DNA from: Mycobacterium sp. ITM-2016-00317 | GTDB lineage: Bacteria; Actinomycetota; Actinomycetes; Mycobacteriales; Mycobacteriaceae | Reading direction: 5' to 3' | Length of the DNA: 64,000 nucleotides | NCBI RefSeq assembly: GCF_002968295.1 | Contig: NZ_CP134399.1 | Location: 3,162,001 to 3,226,000, forward strand | Part shown: piece by piece, positions 8,967-17,533 of the stretch | Numbering within the stretch: position 1 is the first letter of the stretch | How the letters are laid out: each line of letters opens with the position of its first letter | The notes under the pieces: generated by a model | The model's database searches: none | What the model was told of the DNA's origin: nothing | What the model saw: the letters and a program-made list of their open reading frames with translations, nothing else | Position numbers and translations under genes: made by a program

Positions 8967-10154
8967 GTGCGTGGACTTCTCGCCGCTGCCAGCGCCGTAT
9001 CGGTTGCTGCACTGACCTTCACGTCACCTCAGCCCTATGCGCTTGCAGCAAACGTGCTCACGGTCACTGGTTACACCGCGGGCGGAACGCTGCAGTGGGA
9101 CATGAGCGAGGCCTTCCAGGGCCACTACTGCGACGCCGATTCAGGCAACACCTGCACGCCGGTCAGATACCTGTCCGGGCTACCGCTGGTGGGGGAGTCC
9201 GACGGTCTTCGGGCACTGAGATCGGCGATCAAGACCTCGACGGGTCCGACGGTCGTGCTGGGCTACTCCCAGGGCGCGTTGATCGCCGCGGATTGGCTTG
9301 CAGAGAACGAAGACGCGAGCGATCGTCCCTCCCCGGAGGATCTGTCCTTCGTGCTGTTCGGTAACTCGCTGCGTAAGTACGGCGGGGTGCGCCCGGCCTA
9401 CGACATCGACCCACCGATGCCGAACAGCGACTACCACGTCACCGACATCGCGATCGAATACGACGGCGCCGCCGACTTTCCGGACGATCCGTTCAACCTG
9501 CTGGCACTGGCCAATGCGTTCGCCGGATTCCAGTACGTGCACATCTACGGCTATGAGGACGTGGATCTGGAGAACGACGAGAAGCTGGTCTGGACTGACG
9601 GCAACGTCACCTACGTCCTGATCCGCCAGCAGAACATCCCCCTGCTGGAACCCCTGCGTCGTCTCGGTCTGCACGAACTGGCCGACCAGCTCAACGGACC
9701 GCTCAAGGAGATCATCGACTCCGCCTACGACCGCGACTATCCCGGCCTGGTCGATTCCACCTCTGAAGATGTATCCGCACAGGTGATCTCCGCCGATACC
9801 GCGGAAATGGCCGATGAGGTCACCGACGACGCCGCGACAGTGGAGGTGGCATCGTCGCGGTCGCAGCGATCCCACGACGACGCCGAGGACGCCGAAGGCG
9901 CCGCTGAGGATGAGCCGGCACCGCTCATCGAGGACCTGGACGAATATCCGCCGAGCGCCGACGATTCCGACGACTCCGCCGCCGAGGACGACGAGGACGA
10001 CGCGCTCACGGAGATCCCGGACGCGGCGACCTCCGACGATGTCCCCGTCGATGTCCCCGACGACGCGGCGGACGACGGAAGCGCCACCGAGACCGGTTCG
10101 GGTCCGGCCTCGGACTCCGGTTCGGACTCCGGTTCGGACGACGCCGCCGAGTAG
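8967..10154 (+). CDS. Secreted PE-PPE-domain serine esterase-like protein with acidic tail
   Basis: A 395-residue exported protein. The first 25-28 residues look like a signal peptide (RGLLAAASAVSVAALTF). Residues about 30-250 match the PE-PPE domain, an alpha/beta hydrolase fold that in mycobacteria includes esterases. The nucleophile elbow is GYSQGA near residue 100. The last 140 residues are low-complexity and very acidic, rich in Asp, Glu, Ser and Ala and ending SDSGSDSGSDDAAE. No PE or PPE N-terminal domain is attached, so export is probably Sec-type. Substrate is unknown; cell-envelope lipid is a guess from the family. Confidence 0.82.
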   Translation: MRGLLAAASAVSVAALTFTSPQPYALAANVLTVTGYTAGGTLQWDMSEAFQGHYCDADSGNTCTPVRYLSGLPLVGESDGLRALRSAIKTSTGPTVVLGYSQGALIAADWLAENEDASDRPSPEDLSFVLFGNSLRKYGGVRPAYDIDPPMPNSDYHVTDIAIEYDGAADFPDDPFNLLALANAFAGFQYVHIYGYEDVDLENDEKLVWTDGNVTYVLIRQQNIPLLEPLRRLGLHELADQLNGPLKEIIDSAYDRDYPGLVDSTSEDVSAQVISADTAEMADEVTDDAATVEVASSRSQRSHDDAEDAEGAAEDEPAPLIEDLDEYPPSADDSDDSAAEDDEDDALTEIPDAATSDDVPVDVPDDAADDGSATETGSGPASDSGSDSGSDDAAE

Positions 10155-10227
10155 TACGGCCACAGGCATTGCCCCTGCAACGCAACGCAATTGCCGGGGT
10201 TATCGACTGCCCGCCTAGACTGCGGTC

Positions 10228-12042
10228 ATGGACCGCGACACGGCACAGGATGTGCCCGAAGGGCTGCTGCGGATCGAGGACTGCCTCGACGCCGAGGGCG
10301 GCATCGTGTTGCCTCCCGGCGTGACGTTGATCTCACTGATCGACCGCAACATCGCCCATGTCGGGGACACCGTCGCGTTCCGCTATCTCGACTTCTCCGG
10401 CCCCGCCGGGACACGGGCCGTCGAACTGACGTGGAGTGAGCTCGGTGTGCGGATGCGGGCGATCGGCGCACATCTACAGCAGGTGACCCGCCGCGGCGAC
10501 CGGGTCGCGGTCCTGGCGCCGCAGGGGCTGGAGTACGTGGCGGGGTTCTTCGGCGCGGTCAAGGCGGGCAACGTCGCCGTGCCGCTGTTCGCACCCGAGT
10601 TGCCGGGCCACGCCGAACGCCTCGACGTCGCGTTGCGGGATTCGCGCCCGAGCGCGGTGCTGACGACGGTGGCCGCCCGCCGCTCGGTGGAGGACTTCCT
10701 GGCGACGATGGAGGACGCCGACCGGCCGACCGTGATCGTGATCGACGAGATCCCCGACGCCGCGGCCGCCGACTTCGTCCCCGTCACCATCGACGTCGAC
10801 GACGTCTCGCACCTGCAGTACACCGGCGGCGCGACGCGCTCACCGGTCGGGGTGGAGATCACCCACCGGGCGGTGGGCACCAACCTGCTGCAGATGATCC
10901 TGTCGATCGACCTGCTCGACCGAAACACCCACGGCGTGAGCTGGTTACCGCTCTACCACGACATGGGCCTGTCGATGATCGGCTTTCCCGCGGTGTACGG
11001 CGGCCACTCGACGCTGATGTCGCCGACGGCGTTCATCCGCAGGCCGCTGCGGTGGATCGAGGCGCTGTCTGCCGGCGCCCGCACCGGTCGCGTCGTGACC
11101 GCCGCGCCGAACTTCGCCTACGAATGGGCGGCCCAGCGCGGCGTTCCCGGGGAGGGATCCGACATCGAGTTGGGGAACAACGTCGTGCTGATCATCGGCT
11201 CGGAACCGGTCAGCATCGGGGCGATCAATACCTTCACCGCGGCGTTCGCGCCGTACGGTCTGCCCCGCACCGCCTTCAAGCCGTCCTACGGGTTGGCCGA
11301 GGCGACGTTGTTCGTCTCGACGATTGCGCCCGCTGCGGAGCCCACCGCGGTCCACGTGGATCGGGCACGGCTGACCGAGGGGTGCGTGGTGCCGGTGGCC
11401 GCCGACGACGAGCGGGCCGTCACCCACGTGTCCTGTGGGCAGGTCGCGCGCAGCCTGTGGGCCGTGATCGTCGACGACAACGGGGCGGAGACGCCCGACG
11501 GCCGGGTCGGGGAGATCTGGTTGCAGGGCGACAACATCGGCCGAGGCTACTGGGGCATGCCCGAGCAGACCCGGGCCACGTTCCACGCCCGCCTGTCCGC
11601 GACGTTGCCGGAGGGCAGCCACGCCGCGGGCGCCGATGTCGGCAGAAAATGGCTGCGCACAGGCGATCTCGGCTTCTACCTGGACGGCGAGCTGTACGTG
11701 TGCGGGCGCACCGCCGACCAGCTGTGCATCGACGGGTGCAGCCACTATCCGCACGATATCGAAGCGACCGTCGCGGCGGCGTCGCCCGTGGTGCGCCGCG
11801 GATACGTCGCGGCGTTCATCGTCGATGCGGGGGTGGTCGTGGTGGCCGAACGCGCGGCGGGCACCGCGCGCGCCGACACCGCAGCGGCGATCGAGGCGGT
11901 GAGATCGGCGGTGCGGCAGCGCCACGGGGTGCCTGTCGCCGACGTGCGCGTGGTTCCTGCCGGGGCGATCCCGCGCACGACCAGCGGCAAGCTGGCCCGG
12001 CGCGCGTGCCGCGCGGAGTATCTGCGCGGCGGCTTCGACTGA
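10228..12042 (+). CDS. FadD32-like fatty acyl-AMP ligase
   Basis: A 604-residue ANL-superfamily enzyme of the FAAL branch, which activates long fatty acids as acyl-adenylates for transfer to polyketide synthases. Closest in my reading to FadD32: shared blocks are WLPLYHDMGL, SAAPNFA-type AAPNFAYEWA, GSEPVS, KPSYGLAEATLFVS, GEIWLQGDNIGRGYWG and the C-terminal IPRTTSGKLARRACRAEYL with the adenylation lysine. The P-loop is TGGATRSPVG rather than the usual TSGST type. No polyketide synthase is adjacent, so it is a FadD32 paralogue and not the mycolate-operon copy. It converges with the CPBP gene 4 bases downstream. Confidence 0.87.
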   Translation: MDRDTAQDVPEGLLRIEDCLDAEGGIVLPPGVTLISLIDRNIAHVGDTVAFRYLDFSGPAGTRAVELTWSELGVRMRAIGAHLQQVTRRGDRVAVLAPQGLEYVAGFFGAVKAGNVAVPLFAPELPGHAERLDVALRDSRPSAVLTTVAARRSVEDFLATMEDADRPTVIVIDEIPDAAAADFVPVTIDVDDVSHLQYTGGATRSPVGVEITHRAVGTNLLQMILSIDLLDRNTHGVSWLPLYHDMGLSMIGFPAVYGGHSTLMSPTAFIRRPLRWIEALSAGARTGRVVTAAPNFAYEWAAQRGVPGEGSDIELGNNVVLIIGSEPVSIGAINTFTAAFAPYGLPRTAFKPSYGLAEATLFVSTIAPAAEPTAVHVDRARLTEGCVVPVAADDERAVTHVSCGQVARSLWAVIVDDNGAETPDGRVGEIWLQGDNIGRGYWGMPEQTRATFHARLSATLPEGSHAAGADVGRKWLRTGDLGFYLDGELYVCGRTADQLCIDGCSHYPHDIEATVAAASPVVRRGYVAAFIVDAGVVVVAERAAGTARADTAAAIEAVRSAVRQRHGVPVADVRVVPAGAIPRTTSGKLARRACRAEYLRGGFD

Positions 12043-12046
12043 CGCC

Positions 12047-12757
12047 TCAGCTGACGGGCAGCGCTCCCGCGACGGTGTACATCAGCACCAGTCCGGGGAG
12101 CAGATTGGTCACCTGGTGCGCGACGATGCTCGCGCTCAGGTTCGCGGTGTACAGGCGGGCCAAACCGATCGGGATCGCGATGACCAGCAGCAGCGGGGCG
12201 CGACTCCACTCCAGGTGCGCCAAAGCGAATACCACGGTGCTGACCCAGAAGGCCGCCCAGCGCCCCCACCGTTGTGCCACGGCGCCCCAGAGCAACCCGC
12301 GGTAGACGATCTCCTCGAAGATCGGTGCGACGATCGCGATCAGCACGAACACCGCGACCGCCCACCCCCACCCGGCCCGTACTCCGCCGAACACCTCACC
12401 GGCCGCGGAGTTGGCGTCCTCGCCGACGATCTGGATCCACAGCAAGGACGCCGGAATCGTGACCAGCAGCCCTGCCACGCCGAACAACAGCCCGGTGGCG
12501 GCCGCGCGCCAGGACCACCGCATCGCGAGATCCAGGCGTGGCCCGTTGCCCCGTAGGTAGGTGATCACGATCGCCACCACGGCTGCGGCCGCGCTCGGCA
12601 CCCCGACCACCACCAGGATCACCGAGACGTGCGGGGTCGCCGCGCCGCCGAACACCTGCGCCAGCAGCAGCGAGCTGACCAGATACACGGCTTCGACGAG
12701 AAGGAAGGCGCCGAGGCCCCAGCGGTGGCGGGGCTCGGCGCGGGGTGCGACAACCAC
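12047..12757 (-). CDS. CPBP-family intramembrane metalloprotease
   Basis: A 236-residue membrane protein with about six hydrophobic segments. The CPBP/Abi motifs are visible: EEIVYRG (motif 1, two glutamates and arginine) and FALAHLEW (FxxxH, motif 2). Members cleave within membranes or process CAAX-like substrates; the substrate here is unknown. The start is a GTG at 12757. It converges with the acyl-AMP ligase gene. Confidence 0.87.
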   Translation of the reverse strand: MVVAPRAEPRHRWGLGAFLLVEAVYLVSSLLLAQVFGGAATPHVSVILVVVGVPSAAAAVVAIVITYLRGNGPRLDLAMRWSWRAAATGLLFGVAGLLVTIPASLLWIQIVGEDANSAAGEVFGGVRAGWGWAVAVFVLIAIVAPIFEEIVYRGLLWGAVAQRWGRWAAFWVSTVVFALAHLEWSRAPLLLVIAIPIGLARLYTANLSASIVAHQVTNLLPGLVLMYTVAGALPVS

Positions 12758-12778
12758 ACCCGAACGCTAGTTCACGGC

Positions 12779-13420
12779 TCAGCTGATGGTGATGAACGGG
12801 CTGATGACGTCCCGCACGAACTGCGCGATGTTGATCGACGGGTTCCCGTCGGGGAAGCTCACCGTTGCCAGCACGTTTCCGCCCGCGGCGGCGAAGTTGC
12901 CGTCGGCCCGGTCCTGGTGTGACGACGAGGTCACCAGGATGATCCCGGACGTGCCGGCATTCTTGGCCAGCGGCACCGAGAACGCGGCGTTCTGCACGGT
13001 GCTGTTGGCTCTGTCCTCGACGATGATCCGGTCGTCGGGGATGCCGTAGAGACGCAGCATCTTGCGCATCTGCCCGGCTTCGCTGTTGCCGTTGCGCGGG
13101 TTTCCACCGGTCACGATGATCGGCGACTGGGGAAACATGTGGCCGACTGCCATGCCCGCCAGCACCCGGGTGTGCAGGATCGTGCGCATGGTGCCGTCGG
13201 GTTTGAGCCCGTAGCCCAGGATGACGATCGCCGGTTTCGAGAAGTCCTTGGCCACGAACTGCGGTGCGGCGGCGGCCGTGCCGGTCGCAGGCCCGCCCGC
13301 AAGCAGTGCCACGGCCATCGCGAGCGCGACGAGGACCGCATGCAAGCGGGCTCGCGGACGGCGACGTGTCACTGCGGATGAGGGAGTCATCACCGGGTTC
13401 ATCGCCGCGGCGGCCGAAGT
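12779..13420 (-). CDS. YdcF-family (DUF218) exported protein
   Basis: A roughly 213-residue protein with an N-terminal basic and hydrophobic segment (RARLHAVLVALAMAVALLAGG) that acts as signal peptide or anchor. The DUF218/YdcF core has VILGYGLKPDG, TRVLAGMAVG, IIVTGGNPRNGNSEAGQMRKMLRLYGIP and VEDRANSTVQNA. Relatives such as SanA and YdcF act at the envelope; their substrates are unsettled. Several in-frame starts exist (13420, 13399, 13387) and no ribosome site decides between them. Transcribed just upstream of the CPBP gene. Confidence 0.8.
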   Translation of the reverse strand, partial: TSAAAAMNPVMTPSSAVTRRRPRARLHAVLVALAMAVALLAGGPATGTAAAAPQFVAKDFSKPAIVILGYGLKPDGTMRTILHTRVLAGMAVGHMFPQSPIIVTGGNPRNGNSEAGQMRKMLRLYGIPDDRIIVEDRANSTVQNAAFSVPLAKNAGTSGIILVTSSSHQDRADGNFAAAGGNVLATVSFPDGNPSINIAQFVRDVISPFITIS

Positions 13421-13512
13421 CATTACGGTCCGGTCTCGAACCGTGAACGATGCGTGATCGACAGCGCTCGGCATTGGCGTGGATCGGCGATCCCGTGGTC
13501 TGGTGGAAGGTG

Positions 13513-14064
13513 ATGTCCATCAACCGTTTCGCGCCCCGCCGTGCGGCTCTGGCCGCGACCGCCACGCTCGTCTGCCTACCGCTGGCTCTCACCACCGCGC
13601 CGGCCGCCTCAGCGGCGCCCGCGTCCGACGACCGGGGTTACGTCGATTCGACGGCGCGCTGCGCATCCCCCGCCACCATGGTCGTGTTCGGCAGCACGGC
13701 CGGCTCGAGGGTCGCGATCTGCCGTGACGCCGACGGCGAGCTGCAGTACCGCGGGGTGCGGGTACGCGACGGAGCCAGACTGATCACCTCCGCCACGCAG
13801 TCCTCGGACGGCGCGTTCACCGCCACCAACGACGGTGTCGACTACCTGGTGACCTCGAGCGCCCTGGTGGTCAGCGTGGGGCAGAAGGTGATCCGCGACG
13901 AGCCGATGGTGGACTTCCACCGGGCCGCGGGCTCCTCCGAAGACACCGAAGACACCGACTCGTCCGAACCGACGGGCGGATCGACCACGGCGCCGTCGTC
14001 GACGACCGCACCCACCCCGCTACCTCCGCCGCTGCCCGCAGAAGTCGGCGGCGAAGGCAGCTGA
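13513..14064 (+). CDS. Secreted protein of unknown function with Ser/Thr/Pro-rich tail
   Basis: A 183-residue protein: a signal peptide (residues 1-30, ending ASAAPAS), a globular part of about 100 residues with two cysteines (ARCASP and AICRDAD) that could form a disulfide, then a low-complexity tail with SSEDTEDTDSSEP followed by Thr/Pro repeats. I do not recognise a family. The ATG at 13513 was chosen because it gives the signal peptide directly; the upstream extension lacks export features. Divergent from the YdcF-type gene. Confidence 0.7.
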   Translation: MSINRFAPRRAALAATATLVCLPLALTTAPAASAAPASDDRGYVDSTARCASPATMVVFGSTAGSRVAICRDADGELQYRGVRVRDGARLITSATQSSDGAFTATNDGVDYLVTSSALVVSVGQKVIRDEPMVDFHRAAGSSEDTEDTDSSEPTGGSTTAPSSTTAPTPLPPPLPAEVGGEGS

Positions 14065-14209
14065 CCCTTTCGCGCGCCTACGCCCGAAAAACGGATTCGC
14101 GATGCCTTCGCTGCATTGCACACCGAATTGCAGCTATACATCGAGCGAAAAGCCACGAATTCAGTGGCGAAGCGCGAATGCATTTGCCAACTGGGACCTC
14201 TGCTATTAA

Positions 14210-14225
14210 CTGACGGCCCCGTCAG
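14210..14225. promoter_or_regulatory. 7-bp inverted repeat in intergenic region
   Basis: CTGACGG-CC-CCGTCAG is a perfect 7-bp inverted repeat with a 2-base centre, lying in an unusually AT-rich 270-base gap about 110 bases upstream of the next secreted-protein gene. It could be an operator; a terminator is less likely because the loop is too small and no T-run follows. Confidence 0.35.
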
Positions 14226-14333
14226 CAAATGTGCGTGTGGCGGAGAATAATCTCCATGAAGTGGACAGACGATCACATTCTGGATACGTTTTCGTCCGGT
14301 CGGGCCACAATTAGCAACATGGAGGGGGCGCAC

Positions 14334-15770
14334 ATGCCCACAGTCGCACGTAGTTACGTCACCGCAGGGGTCGCCCTGATGGGTGCAGGTGTCATCTCCG
14401 CGGCACCGATCACCACACCGCAGTCGCCGCACCGCAGCGCAAGCTATGAGGTCGGCCTGGTCGCCGCCACCCAGAGCTGTGCGCCGGGCGAGACGAGCGC
14501 GGTGTGCGGCACGCCGTCGGGACCGCCGTCCGCCCCCAACTTCACCCCGACGGCCGACAGCACCAACGTCTTCAACATTCCGGCGAATCTCTTTATCGCA
14601 CTGGCAAATACGCCGTACCACTTCTTCACCGCACTCGGTGCGGGGAATGTCCAGCTCGGTTCCGAGCCCGACGGCGGCCCGAGCTTCCGGCCGGGCTACG
14701 AAGGCATCACCCTGACCCAGCCCGGCGGTAACGTCGTCGGCCTCGGCGCGAACCTGCACTACGGCGGCAGCTGGTGGGTCTACAGCCCGACGAACATCCT
14801 CGGCACCGACGCCGCCGACGTCGCTCGCTACCAGGCGCTGACCAACGTGCTGGTGCCTTTCCCCGCGCTTTCGGTGCCGCTGGGCAACATGCTGGCCGCT
14901 GTGGCCGCATCGCAGCTGCCGATGGACGAAGGCTGCTCGGGCACAGGTTCCGGCGGTTGTGACAATCCCTCCGGGATCCTCAGCAAAATGTTTGACGTCC
15001 GCGCGATCGCCGCACTGTTTTCGCCGGAGGGATACACCTATCCCGAGGTTCGGGAAGTCATCTCGTGCAACGCGCAGGGCCAGTGCTATGTCAAGGATCC
15101 CGACGGCCAGGAGCTTCCGTGGTCCGGTGAGACCGTCAAGCTCGATCCCACCACTCCGTTCGCGAGCTTCTACGACAGCCTGACGGGCACGCCCGACGTC
15201 TCGTCGATCAAGTTCGTCACCCCCGAGCTGGTGGTGAGCAGCCTGGTCGCCCTCGGCCGGGGCCTGAACACCGCGTACAACCCGTTCGTGCTCGGCACGC
15301 AGTGCGCGATCTGCGCACCGTTCGTCCCGAACCCGGATGGCGAGCCGATACCGGGACCGGTCTTCGAGGACCCTGACGCCGGCCCACTCACTGAGAGCGC
15401 CCCGGCGGCCGAGGCCGTGGCTGACACCGTCGCAGCCGCTCGCCCCGTGGTCGAGGACGCGCCCGAGACCGGCGTCGACGAGAAGACTCAGGACACCGCC
15501 GAGGACGTGACCGAGGACGCCACCGAGGACGCAGCCGACGAGCCCACCGGCCCCAAGCACCGCAAGCCGACCGGCACGAGCCAGACGGTGAAGAACGTAC
15601 GGGAGTCGATCAATTCGACGATCTCCAAGCTCACCGGCGGGTTCAAGAAGCCGAGCGACAAGACCGACACGAAGGCCGACGAGGCGACCTCCTCGAAGTC
15701 GAAGGACGACTCCGGTTCGGAGGCGAAGAAGAGCGATTCGGATTCGGGCTCCGGCGGTTCCGAGGACTAG
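14334..15770 (+). CDS. Secreted mycobacterial protein of unknown function with charged tail
   Basis: A 478-residue exported protein. The N-terminus ARSYVTAGVALMGAGVISAAPI is a signal or anchor typical of a family of mycobacterial envelope proteins. Residues 60-350 form a globular region with paired cysteines (GCSGTGSGGC, ISCNAQGQCY, GTQCAIC). Residues about 350-478 are low-complexity, first acidic (EDVTEDATEDAADE), then Lys/Ser-rich and ending SDSGSGGSED. The ATG at 14334 follows GGAGGGGG, so the longer frame upstream is not used. Function not recognised. Confidence 0.75.
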   Translation: MPTVARSYVTAGVALMGAGVISAAPITTPQSPHRSASYEVGLVAATQSCAPGETSAVCGTPSGPPSAPNFTPTADSTNVFNIPANLFIALANTPYHFFTALGAGNVQLGSEPDGGPSFRPGYEGITLTQPGGNVVGLGANLHYGGSWWVYSPTNILGTDAADVARYQALTNVLVPFPALSVPLGNMLAAVAASQLPMDEGCSGTGSGGCDNPSGILSKMFDVRAIAALFSPEGYTYPEVREVISCNAQGQCYVKDPDGQELPWSGETVKLDPTTPFASFYDSLTGTPDVSSIKFVTPELVVSSLVALGRGLNTAYNPFVLGTQCAICAPFVPNPDGEPIPGPVFEDPDAGPLTESAPAAEAVADTVAAARPVVEDAPETGVDEKTQDTAEDVTEDATEDAADEPTGPKHRKPTGTSQTVKNVRESINSTISKLTGGFKKPSDKTDTKADEATSSKSKDDSGSEAKKSDSDSGSGGSED

Positions 15771-15800
15771 CCCTCCAGGCGGGCGCGCCGACCGGCGAGC

Positions 15801-16553
15801 TCACAGGTACGGGTCGGCCCACGCACTGATGATGCGGGCCGCCCGTGCCGCCTGGTTCTTACCGGTGAGCAGGTGGTCGGCGCCCTCCAAGGAGACGAAA
15901 CTGCGGGGATGCCGCGCGGCGAGGAAGATGTCGCCGGCGTTGTCGATGCCGACGGTGTCGTCGGTCGGGGAGTGCATGACCAGCAGCGCGCGGCGCAGCG
16001 TTTCGATGCGCTCGCGGAGGTCGGCTGCACGGACGTCCTCGACGAAGGCACGCTTGAGTGTCAGCGCTTTTCCGCCGATCGACAACGACGCCTCGCCCTC
16101 CTGTTCGACGCAGGCCACGAGCGCGTCGTAGATCCGTTCCACGTGGGCCGGCTGACAAGGCGCGCCGATACTGGCCACCGCGGCCACCGACGGGCAGTCG
16201 TGCGCAGCCGCGATCACCGCGGAGCCCCCGAACGAATGTCCGACAAGCAGTCGCACCTCGCGACCGTCGTCGTTCATGAACTCGACCGCGCGGACGGTGT
16301 CGGCGACCTTGTGCGAGAACGATCCATCGCCCCAGTCGCCCTGCGAGTCGCCGAGACCGAGATTGTCGAACCGCAGCATGCCGATGCCCTCACGGGCGAG
16401 CTGCTTGCAGATCCGGCTCGCCGCCGGGCTGTCCTTACCGAGCGTGAAGCCGTGGGCGAACACGCCCCAGCCCCGTACGGTCCCGTCGGGCTCGTCGATC
16501 AGGCCGGCCAGCTCAGGCCCGCTGCTGCTGGAGAAGGTGACACGTTCGGACAC
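15801..16553 (-). CDS. Alpha/beta hydrolase
   Basis: A 250-residue cytosolic alpha/beta hydrolase. The oxyanion strand is GVFAHGFTLGKD near residue 30, the nucleophile elbow is VGHSFGGSA near residue 104, and the catalytic histidine is in SLEGADHLLTG near residue 226. This type is often fused to or paired with an OsmC domain, which is absent here. Substrate unknown. It converges with the preceding secreted-protein gene. Confidence 0.85.
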   Translation of the reverse strand: MSERVTFSSSSGPELAGLIDEPDGTVRGWGVFAHGFTLGKDSPAASRICKQLAREGIGMLRFDNLGLGDSQGDWGDGSFSHKVADTVRAVEFMNDDGREVRLLVGHSFGGSAVIAAAHDCPSVAAVASIGAPCQPAHVERIYDALVACVEQEGEASLSIGGKALTLKRAFVEDVRAADLRERIETLRRALLVMHSPTDDTVGIDNAGDIFLAARHPRSFVSLEGADHLLTGKNQAARAARIISAWADPYL

Positions 16554-16648
16554 CCGACCATCCTGTCACCCACCCTGCTTTCCGGGTGGGCACAAAGCCG
16601 GGCTGCGCCGCGTTGCCAGAACGAGGGGTCCGGCGCGGCAAGGAGTGC

Positions 16649-17533
16649 ATGGTGAAAGTCAGGTTCGGCGTCAGTCTCGGCGCAGACGTCCCGCATGAGT
16701 GTCTGGGGCAGGTCGTCGACCAGCTGGAGAGCGCCGGCGTCGATTCGCTGTGGTTCTCCGAGCTGGTCTATTCGCCTGCGGTGGAGCCGTTCGTCGGCAT
16801 GGCCTATGCGTTGGCCCGCACGAGCCGGCTCAAGGTCGGGACGTCGGTGGCGGTGCTGCCCGGGCGGCATCCGGTGCTGGTGGCCAAACAACTCGCGTCG
16901 CTGGCGGCGCTGGCGCCGAAGCGGGTGCTGCCGGTCTTCGGGCTGCGCTCGGCGCTGCCTGCCGAGCGGGACGCGTTCGTGGTGCCCGACGGTCGGCGTG
17001 CGGCAGTGTTCGACGAGTCCCTGCGTCTGCTGCGCACTGCGCTCGACGGGCGCGAACGCACCTTCGAGGGAGAGTTCTTCTCGATGCGCGACCTCGATGT
17101 ACAGCCCAAACCTGATGGCCGCGTCGATATTTGGCTGGGCGGATCGTCACCGGCCGGCTACCGGCGCATCGGCGAGCATGCCGACGGCTGGCTGGGCAGC
17201 TTCGTGACCCCGGCCGAGGCGGGCCAGGCCAGGCTCGCGATCCGCGCCGCGGCGCAGGCGGCAGACCGCGAGGTCCCCGAGGATCACTACGGCATCAATC
17301 TGGCTGTCGGCGGCGGCGATCTGCCCGCGCCCGTCCTGGCCGCGATCCGACGGCGGCGCCCCGATCTCGACCCCACCGAACTGGTCGCCGCCGACTGGGC
17401 GCAACTGCACCGCCAGATCGACGGCTATCTGGCCGCCGGGCTGACGAAGTTCGTGATCCGGCCGGCGGCCGAGGTGCAGACGGCCGACTTCCTTGAGCAG
17501 TTCGTCAAAGAGCTTCTGCCGCGCCAGAATTGA
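16649..17533 (+). CDS. LLM-class F420-dependent oxidoreductase
   Basis: A 294-residue luciferase-like TIM-barrel protein of the actinobacterial F420-binding type. Evidence: RFGVSLGADVPHECLGQVVDQLESAGVDSLWFSE at the start, the GRHPVLVAKQLASLAAL segment, and DIWLGGSSPAGYRRIGEHADGWLG. The ATG at 16649 has AAGGAG 4 bases upstream. The reaction is unassigned. Its 3' end overlaps the convergent fadD by 29 bases. Confidence 0.87.
   Translation: MVKVRFGVSLGADVPHECLGQVVDQLESAGVDSLWFSELVYSPAVEPFVGMAYALARTSRLKVGTSVAVLPGRHPVLVAKQLASLAALAPKRVLPVFGLRSALPAERDAFVVPDGRRAAVFDESLRLLRTALDGRERTFEGEFFSMRDLDVQPKPDGRVDIWLGGSSPAGYRRIGEHADGWLGSFVTPAEAGQARLAIRAAAQAADREVPEDHYGINLAVGGGDLPAPVLAAIRRRRPDLDPTELVAADWAQLHRQIDGYLAAGLTKFVIRPAAEVQTADFLEQFVKELLPRQN

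Noticed and set aside
9180..10190. A 336-codon open frame on the minus strand
   Set aside because: It shadows the PE-PPE esterase gene, and its Val/Gly-rich composition is the mirror of the acidic tail codons.
13842..15560. A 572-codon open frame on the minus strand
   Set aside because: It is antisense to the secreted protein at 14334-15770, has no recognisable domain, and runs through the intergenic gap. High-GC antisense frames of this length are expected.
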